Assembly: GCA_012727735.1 (NCBI GenBank)
Contig: JAAYGM010000014.1
Coordinates: 1 to 50,747 of the forward strand
DNA: 50,747 nt
Source: Bacteroidales bacterium
Lineage (GTDB): Bacteria; Bacteroidota; Bacteroidia; Bacteroidales; Dysgonomonadaceae
Reading direction: 5' to 3'
Both the position numbers and the translations under genes were made by a program. The stretch's first letter is position 1, and every line of letters begins with the position of its first letter. Below the pieces are notes generated by a model. It was not told the origin of the DNA, did not search any database, and saw only the letters and a list, made by a program, of their open reading frames with translations. Below, one piece after another: positions 1-9,540 of the stretch.

Positions 1-242
1 GGGGCAAACTCCTGATGCAACCGGATCATCCGTTCTTCATAAGCCTGCACGTAGGGACAGGGATTGCAGGAAAAGATTACGAACACCCCCTTTTCGTTCG
101 TGTAGTCTGACAGCGCGACGGTGCTGCCATCTATATTTTTCAGAGAAAACGAAGGCGCTGTCTCTCCCACTGCTATTGGTTGTGCATTCAGTGCAACCGC
201 ACCGAGTGCAAAAACAGATAAAATAAAGAACATCCTTTTCAT
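1..242 (-). CDS. Thioredoxin-family / AhpC-TSA-like redoxin, N-terminal part (truncated by window edge)
   Basis: Minus-strand translation from ATG at 242: MKRMFFILSVFALGAVALNAQPIAVGETAPSFSLKNIDGSTVALSDYTNEKGVFVIFSCNPCPYVQAYEERM...; signal peptide followed by a redoxin-like GETAPSF/CxxC region. Confidence 0.8.
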   Translation of the reverse strand, partial: MKRMFFILSVFALGAVALNAQPIAVGETAPSFSLKNIDGSTVALSDYTNEKGVFVIFSCNPCPYVQAYEERMIRLHQEFA

Positions 243-252
243 ATGAATGAAA

Positions 253-777
253 TTATTGATTTTTATAATGTGAATCAGTCAATAATGGAAGAATGATCTC
301 CTCCAGTTCACCGAAAGAAAATTCTTTCTGGTAAAATTTTCTGAAACCGTTGCCATAGATAAGGGTGGCAGGTATCGCACCGGTCCACTCTTCATCTACA
401 AGGGGAATCCAGCGGTTGGAACGGGGATCATCCAGAAGGATTACCTCATTCTTCATCTTCTCTTTCTCAATGAAGGGGATAAGCCTTGTCTGCAGCTGAT
501 CGGGGAAATCAAGACTGACCATGACAATTTTCATTTTCTTATCGCGGTACTTCTCTCCCAGCTGTTCAAAATAGGGTATTTCATTCAGGCAGGGTGCGCA
601 CCATGTTGCCCAGAAGTTGATAAGGTAGACCGTATCATTCTCTTTTTGCAACAATGGCTGAAGCTGTTCAAAATTCACCACCATCACAACGTTATCCTCC
701 CACGTGTCTTCAGAAGAAAAGAATGAGGTGACCAGAAGAAGAGAGACACCAAAAAAGAACGGGACCAGCATTTTCAT
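253..777 (-). CDS. TlpA-like thioredoxin family protein
   Basis: 174-aa ORF with signal peptide and FWATWCAPC motif. Confidence 0.85.
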   Translation of the reverse strand: MKMLVPFFFGVSLLLVTSFFSSEDTWEDNVVMVVNFEQLQPLLQKENDTVYLINFWATWCAPCLNEIPYFEQLGEKYRDKKMKIVMVSLDFPDQLQTRLIPFIEKEKMKNEVILLDDPRSNRWIPLVDEEWTGAIPATLIYGNGFRKFYQKEFSFGELEEIILPLLTDSHYKNQ

Positions 778-916
778 CTTGCTCTCTATTTGATTTTTTT
801 ACTGTGATTCTTACCGTTCAACAAACAAAAAATAAATCTTGTTCATCCTAACAGGCTATGATACTGTTAAATATCAAATAAAAAGGTTAATACTGGAATA
901 TTGAGAGGAGCATCAT

Positions 917-937
917 CGGGTAAGAAAACGTTACCCG
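917..937. repeat. Small intergenic hairpin (CGGGTAA / TTACCCG)
   Basis: 7-bp perfect inverted repeat with 7-nt spacer, in noncoding region. Confidence 0.5.
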
Positions 938-993
938 GCAAGGTTGCATCGCAGCTTAATCAGATTCTGTATGGTCGGTTTGCATTCAATTAG

Positions 994-1017
994 CACAGGG
1001 TAACCCCATTCCCTGTG
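994..1017. repeat. Small intergenic hairpin (CACAGGG / CCCTGTG)
   Basis: 7-bp perfect inverted repeat with 10-nt spacer. Confidence 0.5.
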
Positions 1018-1094
1018 AATCGCCTTATATGGCTTTTAATTCTGTATTAATTTGCCCGTAACAAACCCGTTACTCCTTCGGATCTGTTTGAGCT

Positions 1095-1157
1095 ATATTC
1101 GAACGATATTCGAAGGATATTCGAAGGATATTCGAAGGAGTTACGAAGGAAATACGG
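1095..1157. repeat. 11-bp tandem repeat array, ATATTCGAAGG-like, about 5.7 copies
   Basis: atattcgaacg / atattcgaagg x3 / agttacgaagg / aaatacgg read in strict 11-bp register. Confidence 0.9.
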
Positions 1158-1255
1158 CTATACCCTAATGAATATCCCTGCGATACCTCCCCGATTATTT
1201 CTTTCACGGATAGAAGACAAAGATGTTTCGCGGTCCTTCATTTGCCCTAAAAAGA

Positions 1256-1283
1256 GAGACTGCCTCTATTTTGAGACAGTCTC
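1256..1283 (-). terminator. Rho-independent terminator downstream of nagB
   Basis: On the minus strand GAGACTG-tctcaaaatagagg-CAGTCTC followed by TCTTTTT. Confidence 0.7.
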
Positions 1284-1363
1284 GTTCTAATTTTCTTCCT
1301 CTGGGTCTGTTCTTCTGATTACTTCGGAACAGATGACCCGGGAGCTGTGAAAACAATATACGC

Positions 1364-2173
1364 TTACAACAATGAATCGGGATTCAGATTGTCATGTTCA
1401 ATATCGAGAAAATATTTGTAAGTGCCCACTCTCAGTTCGGCACAGGCATCGTAATCACTTACGATGATTCCTTTGGGATGCATTTGCAGGGCACTGATGG
1501 TCCACATCTGCGTGATCGCTCCCTCCACCGCATGATAGAGCGCACGTGCCTTATGATGACCGTTCACCAGAATCAGCACCTCCTTTGCGTCGAGCACGGT
1601 ACCTACACCCACTGTCAGCGCCGTTTTAGGCACTTTATTCACATCATTGTCAAAGAAACGGGAGTTAGCGATCACCGTATCGGTTGTGAGTGTTTTCACC
1701 CTTGTACGCGAGCTCAGCGATGAACCCGGCTCATTGAAAGCGATATGTCCGTCGGGGCCTATTCCGCCAAGGAAGAGATCGATGCCGCCGGCATCTTCAA
1801 TCGCTTTTTCGTATGCAGCACATTCCGCTTCCGGATCTTTTGCCATACCATCGAGGATATGCACGTTTTCCTTTTTGATGTCTATGTGCCGGAAGAAGTT
1901 ATCCCACATAAAGGTGTGGTAACTCTGCGGATGCTCCCTGGGCAATCCCAGGTATTCATCCATATTAAAGGTAATCACATTTTCAAACGATACAATACCT
2001 GTCTCGTAGAGTTTGATCAGCGCTTTGTAGCTCTTTAAAGGGGATGACCCGGTGGGTAATCCCAGCTTGAACGGTTTTTCGGCTGTCGGGTTTGCACTGT
2101 TGATCCTTGCCGCAATGTAATTAGCTGCCCACTGCGCCATTTGGTCGGCATCGGGCTGAATGATTAGTCTCAT
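1364..2173 (-). CDS. nagB: Glucosamine-6-phosphate deaminase
   Basis: 269-aa [37 protein letters not shown] motifs. Confidence 0.95.
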   Translation of the reverse strand: MRLIIQPDADQMAQWAANYIAARINSANPTAEKPFKLGLPTGSSPLKSYKALIKLYETGIVSFENVITFNMDEYLGLPREHPQSYHTFMWDNFFRHIDIKKENVHILDGMAKDPEAECAAYEKAIEDAGGIDLFLGGIGPDGHIAFNEPGSSLSSRTRVKTLTTDTVIANSRFFDNDVNKVPKTALTVGVGTVLDAKEVLILVNGHHKARALYHAVEGAITQMWTISALQMHPKGIIVSDYDACAELRVGTYKYFLDIEHDNLNPDSLL

Positions 2174-2188
2174 GTTCTTATATAATTA

Positions 2189-3424
2189 TTAATGACAGTT
2201 TACCTTGTTGCTGGGGACTACTTCATCTCCCGAGAGCAGCTTCCGTGCCATGCACCTGCCCAGTCCATGTGCTTTCTCTTTCACCTCATCCAGCATCCCC
2301 TGCTTCATGATCACCGGTTCAGTGATGAACTCGAAATCGGATCCTTCGGCGAATGCAACCAGCTGTTTTGCAGATGCATCTGCCCAGGTGAAACCACCGA
2401 AGCAACCAAAGAATCGGTTCTTCAGGTTACGGTTCTGCAAGGCAGAAACCAGATTTTCCACTCCCGGGTAGAGTTTATTGTTGTAGGTAGGTGATCCGAT
2501 GATCAGACCTTTGTATTTAAACACATCACGGATGATATCCGATTCATGGCTTTTCGCAACATTGTGCATCACAATGTTCCTGATCCCATTCTCAGCTGCC
2601 TCTGCTGCGATAAGCTCGGCCAGCTGTTCCGTATTCCCGTACATGCTTCCGTAGGCGATCACCAGCCCGTTATCGGCTTCGTACCTGCTTAGCTTGTCGT
2701 AGAGTCCTATCACCTCACTGATGTTCTCTTTCTGCGTCCAAACAGGGCCATGTGTAGAGCAGAGCAGATCAATCTCTTTTCCCGCCAGTTTCTTCAATGC
2801 TGTCTGCACGGGTGATCCAAACTTGCCCACGATATTGGAATAGTAACGGATCATCTCCTCCCGGTATCTTTCGGGATTGAGCTGGCTATCCATCACACCT
2901 CCGTCGAGCGTGCCGAAGGTACCAAAAGCGTCGGCGCTGAACAATGTCCGCTTCTCCGGCACATAGGTCATCATCGTCTCCGGCCAGTGCACCATAGGTG
3001 TCATGTAAAACTGCAGCGTCTGTCTGCCCAGGCTCAGCTCATCCAGATCCTCAATCAGGACCACGTTGGCGGTGATACCGTAAAAGCCCTTCAGCATCTC
3101 AATGGTACGTTTGTTCCCCACGATCTGAATGCCCGGGTATCTCGACACAAGCAACCCGATAGAGCCTGAATGATCGGGTTCCATATGGTTCACGATGAGA
3201 TAATCGATTGGCTTATCACCCAGCACCGACTCGATCTTGTGAAAAAAGAGATCGGAGTAACAGATATCAACGGTGTCTATCAACGCCGTTTTCTCATCGG
3301 TGATCAGGTAAGAATTGTAGGAGACACCGTATGGCAAAGGCCACAGGTTCTCGAAAAGATGTTTGGTGCGATCATTCACACCCACATAAAAAATATCTTT
3401 CGTGATTTCGAGTGGTTTGTACAT
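2189..3424 (-). CDS. FprA-family A-type flavoprotein (flavodiiron protein)
   Basis: 411-aa ORF; beta-lactamase-fold diiron domain (HMEPDHSG) plus flavodoxin domain (YGSMYGNTE). Confidence 0.93.
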   Translation of the reverse strand: MYKPLEITKDIFYVGVNDRTKHLFENLWPLPYGVSYNSYLITDEKTALIDTVDICYSDLFFHKIESVLGDKPIDYLIVNHMEPDHSGSIGLLVSRYPGIQIVGNKRTIEMLKGFYGITANVVLIEDLDELSLGRQTLQFYMTPMVHWPETMMTYVPEKRTLFSADAFGTFGTLDGGVMDSQLNPERYREEMIRYYSNIVGKFGSPVQTALKKLAGKEIDLLCSTHGPVWTQKENISEVIGLYDKLSRYEADNGLVIAYGSMYGNTEQLAELIAAEAAENGIRNIVMHNVAKSHESDIIRDVFKYKGLIIGSPTYNNKLYPGVENLVSALQNRNLKNRFFGCFGGFTWADASAKQLVAFAEGSDFEFITEPVIMKQGMLDEVKEKAHGLGRCMARKLLSGDEVVPSNKVNCH

Positions 3425-3457
3425 TTGTTCTTTTTCTCTGATTGGGTATGTGGTTTA

Positions 3458-4363
3458 TTATCTCTTCTTTGTTTTTGGTTTGGGTTTGGGTTTGGCCATC
3501 TCCGACTCTTTGGGTGTATCAGCTACTGCTGCAGGACGTCTCAAAGCTTCCCAGATAAGCCATATACCCCAGATAATAAAAGGAATACTGAGCCATTGGC
3601 CGAGAATCAACCCGGTATTATCACGCATGGCATTTTCCGACTCAACCTGTACATTCTTAATGTATTCAACGAAGAAGCGGAAGAGGAAGATGATCAGTAT
3701 CCCCACACCGGTGATCAGTCCTTTTCGGTCTTTGGCGTTCGTCCCCCAGTAAAGATAGACGGTGATGCCAAAGACGACCAGATAGACTAGTGCTTCGTAT
3801 ATCTGAGTGGGATGGGAAGGGTCTGTATAAACAGGTTCAGCCCCCTGCATCCACTGGTAGAGGTTATCTACAAAACGAAAACCCCAGGGTTTATCGGTGG
3901 GACCGCCATATATCTCGTGATTCATCAGGTTACCAAGACGAATCATCGCAGCGGTAAATCCGGTAGGCACCATCACCCGGTCGAAGGTCCAGAGCATGCT
4001 TTGCTTTGTCACCTTTCTGGAATAGAGCCAGACGGCAATAATGATACCGATAACGCCTCCATGACTTGCCAGACCGCCTTCCCACACCTTTAGTATCTCA
4101 AGTGGATTGGCCAGATAATAACCCGGCTCATAGAAGAGGCAATGCCCCAGCCGTGCCCCCGCAATGATACCCACCATCATGTAGACAAAGAGTGAATCGA
4201 ACCACTTTTCGGGAAGATCCTCATGCCTGAAGATCTTTTGTACGATGTAAACAGCCACGATAAGGCCGATCACCCACAACAAACCGTACCAGCGGATCTC
4301 GCGGCCGAAAAGGGAAAAGAGTGTGGGATCAACATCCCATGTTACAGAAAGAAATATATCCAT
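3458..4363 (-). CDS. lgt: Prolipoprotein diacylglyceryl transferase
   Basis: HGGVIG and RLGNLMNHEIYGGPTDKPWGF motifs. Likely start is MDIFLSV at 4363 rather than the ORF-track start at 4459, which would overlap ddh. Confidence 0.92.
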   Translation of the reverse strand: MDIFLSVTWDVDPTLFSLFGREIRWYGLLWVIGLIVAVYIVQKIFRHEDLPEKWFDSLFVYMMVGIIAGARLGHCLFYEPGYYLANPLEILKVWEGGLASHGGVIGIIIAVWLYSRKVTKQSMLWTFDRVMVPTGFTAAMIRLGNLMNHEIYGGPTDKPWGFRFVDNLYQWMQGAEPVYTDPSHPTQIYEALVYLVVFGITVYLYWGTNAKDRKGLITGVGILIIFLFRFFVEYIKNVQVESENAMRDNTGLILGQWLSIPFIIWGIWLIWEALRRPAAVADTPKESEMAKPKPKPKTKKR

Positions 4364-4394
4364 CAGATTTGTATTTGTGGCAAAGTTAATAAAA

Positions 4395-5303
4395 TTATAC
4401 CAGTTTCTTAATCCAGAATTCCTTTTCTCCCGGCAACAGATCCACCACCGGTATCTCAATCAGCGTATAGGCACCCGGTTGCTGTTTCATGGAGGCACGT
4501 GCCCCTCCTACAAGTACCTGCGCCGTGAGTGCAGGATTGTTGATGCGCATATCGAACCGGAACAGCTGGTTCTGCGTGTTTCCTGAGACCCCCTTCCGCT
4601 CCATCAGCACACCATGCCCCATATCCTTGAGTGCTTCCACATCCTCTACCTGAAACACATGTGTTTCGTCGTGGACAAAATAGTCATCGTTTTTGATCAT
4701 CTGTGCAACGGATGTGAAATCATACCCCTCCAGCAGCTCAATATAAACCATTCTGCGATGCACACCTGTGCCTGTGGGGATTGTCATGGAGAGCGCGGCC
4801 TTCACGCCTTCAATCGCTTTCACTGCAACCGTGTGGCCCATACTCATGCCGGGACCGAAGTTGGTGTAGGTGATCCCTTTCGGTGCCAGTGCTTCCAGCA
4901 GTGTGCGGATGACCGAGTCACTTCCCGGGTCCCATCCGGCGGAGATAACCGAGACGGCATTGTGTCTCCTGGCGGTTTCATCGAGTGATGCCCGCAGCTG
5001 GGGTATCTGTCCGTGAATATCAAAACTATCGACCGTATTGATCCCCAGCTCCAGGCATGCTTTGGCATATTTCTCCACGCTTCTGGTGGGGGTGCAGAGG
5101 ATGGCAACATCCAGATCCGTCAGTTCTGACACTGTTGAGACAACAGGATAGTCTCTCAGTTCAGCCGGGATATTCGTGGCATCACGACGGACGATTCCTG
5201 CAATTTCGAAATCGGGTGCACTTACAAGTGCCTCCAGCACATATTTACCAATATTCCCGTAGCCAACTACTGCAGCTCTTATTTTTTCTGATTTAATTTT
5301 CAT
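4395..5303 (-). CDS. ddh: meso-diaminopimelate dehydrogenase
   Basis: 302-aa [62 protein letters not shown]. Confidence 0.92.
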   Translation of the reverse strand: MKIKSEKIRAAVVGYGNIGKYVLEALVSAPDFEIAGIVRRDATNIPAELRDYPVVSTVSELTDLDVAILCTPTRSVEKYAKACLELGINTVDSFDIHGQIPQLRASLDETARRHNAVSVISAGWDPGSDSVIRTLLEALAPKGITYTNFGPGMSMGHTVAVKAIEGVKAALSMTIPTGTGVHRRMVYIELLEGYDFTSVAQMIKNDDYFVHDETHVFQVEDVEALKDMGHGVLMERKGVSGNTQNQLFRFDMRINNPALTAQVLVGGARASMKQQPGAYTLIEIPVVDLLPGEKEFWIKKLV

Positions 5304-5383
5304 CTTTTTGGTTTATTTATCTTATCATCCATTTTATTATCAATCACAAAAATAGATAAAAAGGTGAAATGGGAAAGAATGAT

Positions 5384-6076
5384 TTACGCAATTTTGTTGG
5401 GTTCATCCTCCGTTATATCTTCATCTTCATCTTCATCCTCCTCCTCTTCCCATCTCTCTTCAGGCTTTTGCGGCCCCTGCTTGCGGAAGATGACTGCAAG
5501 CAGAAGACCGCTGACGGCGCCGGAGAGATGCCCCTCCCACGAAATGGAGGCATCCACCATCTCCGTGATGGGGAAGATACTCCAAACTGTTCCTCCGTAG
5601 ATAAAGGCAACAATCATGGAAACAGCGACCAATGGGGTATATTTCCTGAAAAGACCGCTGAAAAACAGAAAGAACAGGATTGCAAAAACCAGCCCGCTGG
5701 CACCCACATGATAGGAATCCCGGCCGATGATCCATGTCACAAAGCCGCTTAAGATCCATAAATAGAGTAGTGTGCTGAATGCGATCTTACTGTAGAAGTA
5801 AAAAAGCAGCCAGATAAGTATCAGCAATGAGAGGGTATTTGACCAGAGATGAGAAAAGGATGAATGTAGAAACGGCGAGAAAATAATCCCCCTGAGTCCG
5901 CTCACCTCTCCGGGTTTGATCCCCAGAAGGGAATAATTCCAATCAGGCAGACCTGCATGGCCCACGATAAAAGATAACCAGATCAACGCCACGAAGAGTA
6001 TGGCGGGCAACAATGCCAGCCACATTCGTTTTTTCTCAAAAAAGTAGGAAGATGAATTATTTCTGTCCATTTTCAT
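5384..6076 (-). CDS. Rhomboid family intramembrane serine protease with acidic C-terminal tail
   Basis: Multi-TM protein with GASG (Ser) and WEGHLSG (His) rhomboid motifs; C-terminus EERWEEEEDEDEDEDITEDE. Confidence 0.85.
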   Translation of the reverse strand: MKMDRNNSSSYFFEKKRMWLALLPAILFVALIWLSFIVGHAGLPDWNYSLLGIKPGEVSGLRGIIFSPFLHSSFSHLWSNTLSLLILIWLLFYFYSKIAFSTLLYLWILSGFVTWIIGRDSYHVGASGLVFAILFFLFFSGLFRKYTPLVAVSMIVAFIYGGTVWSIFPITEMVDASISWEGHLSGAVSGLLLAVIFRKQGPQKPEERWEEEEDEDEDEDITEDEPNKIA

Positions 6077-6253
6077 TCAAAAAAAACACCTGTTTATCAC
6101 TCTCTCACCGCAAATGTACAAACAAATCGTTGTTTAAGTCTGAAAACGCAGAAACAATGAATTTATTCTTTTTAATGTTTGTGCAATAATTTCAATTTTA
6201 TTATCTTTCGCAGGAATTATACGGCACACCTTAACCATAAACTGTTTTTAGCG

Positions 6254-8194
6254 ATGAGTTATCTGAAATTCGACAAAGACCGGATGATCAATCTGGAATA
6301 TTCTTTATACCGAAATGTATTAAGAACCAACAGAAGAGGGGCCTACCAGAACACATCGATATCAGGATGCAATACAACCAAGTATCAGGGCCTTCTGGTG
6401 ATGCCTGTCCCCTACATGGATGATGAAAATCATCTGATACTCTCCTCATTCGATGAAACAGTGATTCAGCACGGCGCTGAATTTAATCTGGGAATCCACC
6501 GCTACGCCGGTGATAACTACAATCCCAAAGGACATAAATACATCCGTGAGTTCAACTGTGACAGTGTACCCAAAACCATCTATCGTGTCGGGGGTGTCAT
6601 CCTGTCAAAAGAGATCATGTTCTCCTCGAAAGAGAACAGGTTAATGATCCGTTACACACTTCTGGATGCCCACTCCCCCACGACCATCCGTTTTAAACCG
6701 TTTCTGGCTTTCCGGAAGATATCACAACTGACAAGGGAAAATGAGCAGGTTGACAGATCCTATCGTGAAGTGGAGAACGGCATCAGCACATGCATGTATT
6801 TTGGTTATCCCGAGCTCTTTATGCAGTTCAACAAGAAGCCTGAATTTATTTATCACCCCGACTGGTATCGGGATATTGAGTACCTTCAGGACCTTGAAAA
6901 GGGAGACACCTGTCAGGAAGACCTCTACGTGCCCGGCTCCTTTGAGTTATCCATCAGCAAGGGAGAAGAGATCATCTTCTCTGCCGGAGATATCCAGGTG
7001 GAGACCGCTGACCTGATAAAGGAGTTTGATTACGAAATATACAAGCGCACACCCCGTTCTAACTTTTACAATTGTCTGAAGAACTCGGGGCATCAGTTTT
7101 ATTATGTACCGGGCAAGGATGAATATTATCTTTTAGCCGGCTACCCCTGGTTTAAGGTGAGGGCCCGCGATCAGTTTATCTCTCTCCCTGGCTGCACGCT
7201 CGCGGTAGAAAAGCAGCAGGATTATGTAAAGGTTATGGATACAGCCATTCCTCATCTGAGGAATTTCATGGCAGACAAACCATCCAAAAGTTATCTCAAA
7301 CAGATAGAAGACCCCGATGTGCTGTTGTGGGTTGTCTGGGCGTTGCAACAATACTGGAGGGAGAACAAAACCGCTTTCACCGAAAAGTACGCTGATTTCC
7401 TCTTCGAGATTATCGAATATATTGCAATGGGAAAACATCCCAACCTGGTCTGCAACGAGGAGGACGGGTTGTTGACCACCTACGGTCGCGACAAGGCTGT
7501 CAGCTGGATGAATGCAGAGATAGAGGGACGGCCAGTCATACCCAGATCGGGATATCTGGTGGAATTTAACGCGCTCTGGTATAACGCCCTTAAGTTTGCC
7601 GGAGAGATAGCCATTGAAACGGGTAAGAGAGCAGAGGCTGAGACCTTCGAGAGCAGAGCCCGCCTGGCTGGCAACTCTTTCACTGAGATGTTCCTGAACA
7701 ATGCCGGCTACCTGTATGACTATATTGATGGCAACTATAAAGATCTGAATGTTCGCCCTAACATGATTTTCGCCGTTTCACTGCCCTACTCACCCCTGGA
7801 AAGGAGCCAGAAGAAATCTGTGATCGATTATGTGACCAAAGAGCTGCTCACCACCTGCGGTATACGTACGGTTACACCTAAAAGCCACCTGTTTCATCCT
7901 CATTACGCAGGTTCTGAGACAGAGAAGAAGAGAGCCTATTTCAATGGCATGGCGTTCCCCTGGTTGCTGGGAGCTTATATCGAAGCCTACCTGAATGTTT
8001 TTCATATGAGCGGATTGTCACTGGCAGACCGTATCATGGGGGAAATGGAAGGGGAAATGCAGAACGACTGTATTGGCAGCATCTCTGAATTCTACGACTC
8101 CAATCCGCCGTTCATTGCCCATGGCGGCTATTCATTCGCCATGAGCGTAGCAGAGCTGCTCAGGGCACAACGTTTAATCAACAGGTACGCATAA
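6254..8194 (+). CDS. Glycogen debranching enzyme (amylo-alpha-1,6-glucosidase family)
   Basis: Long ORF; start at MSYLKFDKDR chosen. Family resemblance in the N-terminal region (NRRGAYQNTSISGCNTTKYQGLLV) and catalytic region (GDNYNPKG, AGYPWF, GRPVIPRSGYLVEFNALWYNAL). Confidence 0.9.
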   Translation: MSYLKFDKDRMINLEYSLYRNVLRTNRRGAYQNTSISGCNTTKYQGLLVMPVPYMDDENHLILSSFDETVIQHGAEFNLGIHRYAGDNYNPKGHKYIREFNCDSVPKTIYRVGGVILSKEIMFSSKENRLMIRYTLLDAHSPTTIRFKPFLAFRKISQLTRENEQVDRSYREVENGISTCMYFGYPELFMQFNKKPEFIYHPDWYRDIEYLQDLEKGDTCQEDLYVPGSFELSISKGEEIIFSAGDIQVETADLIKEFDYEIYKRTPRSNFYNCLKNSGHQFYYVPGKDEYYLLAGYPWFKVRARDQFISLPGCTLAVEKQQDYVKVMDTAIPHLRNFMADKPSKSYLKQIEDPDVLLWVVWALQQYWRENKTAFTEKYADFLFEIIEYIAMGKHPNLVCNEEDGLLTTYGRDKAVSWMNAEIEGRPVIPRSGYLVEFNALWYNALKFAGEIAIETGKRAEAETFESRARLAGNSFTEMFLNNAGYLYDYIDGNYKDLNVRPNMIFAVSLPYSPLERSQKKSVIDYVTKELLTTCGIRTVTPKSHLFHPHYAGSETEKKRAYFNGMAFPWLLGAYIEAYLNVFHMSGLSLADRIMGEMEGEMQNDCIGSISEFYDSNPPFIAHGGYSFAMSVAELLRAQRLINRYA

Positions 8195-8254
8195 ACAGTC
8201 AACCGATAGCCCGGGTAAAAACAGTGGCATCGGTAATAATCAAATATTGGACAG

Positions 8255-9511
8255 ATGAAGGCATTAATGTTTGGCTGGGAGTTCCCGCCGCATATTCTCG
8301 GAGGATTAGGAACGGCCAGCTATGGACTTACGAAGGGGATGGCCATGCAGGAAGACATGGAGATTCTTTTCGTGATACCCAAACCCTGGGGTGATGAAGA
8401 CCAGAGCTTCATGAAAATCATAGGGTCTAACAATACACCCATTGTCTGGCGCGATGTTCCCTGGGAAATGGCACAGGCAAGACTGGATAAATTCATGGAT
8501 CCGCAGGAGTATTTCTGGATGCGGGACAACATCTATGCCGATTTCAACTACATGAATACGAATGATCTGGGATGTATCGAATTTTCCGGCAGATATCCGA
8601 ACAACATCCTGGAAGAGACCAATAACTACTCCATCGTGGCAGGGGTGATCGCACGTACTTACCAGTTTGATATTATCCATTCCCACGACTGGCTCACCTA
8701 CCCTGCAGGCCTTCATGCGAAAAGTGTGACAGGCAAGCCGATGGTCATACACGTGCATGCAACGGAGTTCGACCGCAGCCGCGGCAAGCCCAATCCCATT
8801 GTGTATGGCATTGAAAAAGACGGCATGGATAATTGTGATCATATCATCTGCGTAAGCAACCTCACCCGTCGTACAGTGATAGACAACTACCATCAGCCTG
8901 AATGGAAAGTAACCACGGTGCATAATGCCGTTGATCCGCTCAGTCCCGAGATTGAAGCGATCGAACGTCTTTCCGGCGTTTCGGAGAAAGTGGTTACTTT
9001 TCTTGGCAGGATAACCATGCAGAAAGGCCCCGAATTTTTCGTGGATGCAGCCACGCAGGTAATACGTAAGACCGATCATATCCGGTTTGTGATGGCCGGC
9101 AGTGGTGACATGATGGATCAGATGATCCGTCTTGTGGCAGACCGTGGTATTGCCGATAAATTTCATTTCACCGGTTTCCTTCGGGGGAAACAGGTTTACG
9201 AGATGCTTAAATCGAGTGATGTGTATGTGATGCCCTCAGTATCGGAACCTTTTGGCATTTCGCCCCTTGAGGCGATGCAGTGCAACGTGCCAAGTATTAT
9301 TTCTTATCAGTCGGGTTGTTCCGAGATCCTTCACAATGTCATTAAAACCGATTACTGGGATGTGGATGCGATGGCCGACGCCATCTATTCTATCTGCACC
9401 TACCCGGCGATGGCCGACTATTTGAAGGTTGAGGGTAAAATTGAAGTGGACAACATATTATGGGAGGACGCCGGAAAGAAAGTACGCAACATTTACAATG
9501 ACCTTGTATAA
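8255..9511 (+). CDS. Glycosyltransferase family 4 / glycogen synthase-like
   Basis: 418-aa ORF: MFGWEFPPHILGGLGTASYGL, IHSHDWLTYPAG, FLGRITMQKGPEFFVDA, MPSVSEPFGISPLEAMQ. Confidence 0.9.
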   Translation: MKALMFGWEFPPHILGGLGTASYGLTKGMAMQEDMEILFVIPKPWGDEDQSFMKIIGSNNTPIVWRDVPWEMAQARLDKFMDPQEYFWMRDNIYADFNYMNTNDLGCIEFSGRYPNNILEETNNYSIVAGVIARTYQFDIIHSHDWLTYPAGLHAKSVTGKPMVIHVHATEFDRSRGKPNPIVYGIEKDGMDNCDHIICVSNLTRRTVIDNYHQPEWKVTTVHNAVDPLSPEIEAIERLSGVSEKVVTFLGRITMQKGPEFFVDAATQVIRKTDHIRFVMAGSGDMMDQMIRLVADRGIADKFHFTGFLRGKQVYEMLKSSDVYVMPSVSEPFGISPLEAMQCNVPSIISYQSGCSEILHNVIKTDYWDVDAMADAIYSICTYPAMADYLKVEGKIEVDNILWEDAGKKVRNIYNDLV

Positions 9512-9540
9512 AAAAAAGAAAACAAATCAATTATTATAAG

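Noticed and set aside
1095-1157. 11-bp array considered as CRISPR
   Set aside because: Unit far too short, no spacers, no cas genes.
5364-5752. Plus-strand Ser- and Ile/Phe-rich ORFs over the rhomboid tail
   Set aside because: Produced by the acidic-codon repeat of the minus-strand rhomboid gene.
8306-9166. 286-aa antisense ORF opposite the GT4 gene
   Set aside because: Composition is the reverse complement of a well-supported glycosyltransferase; no recognizable motifs.
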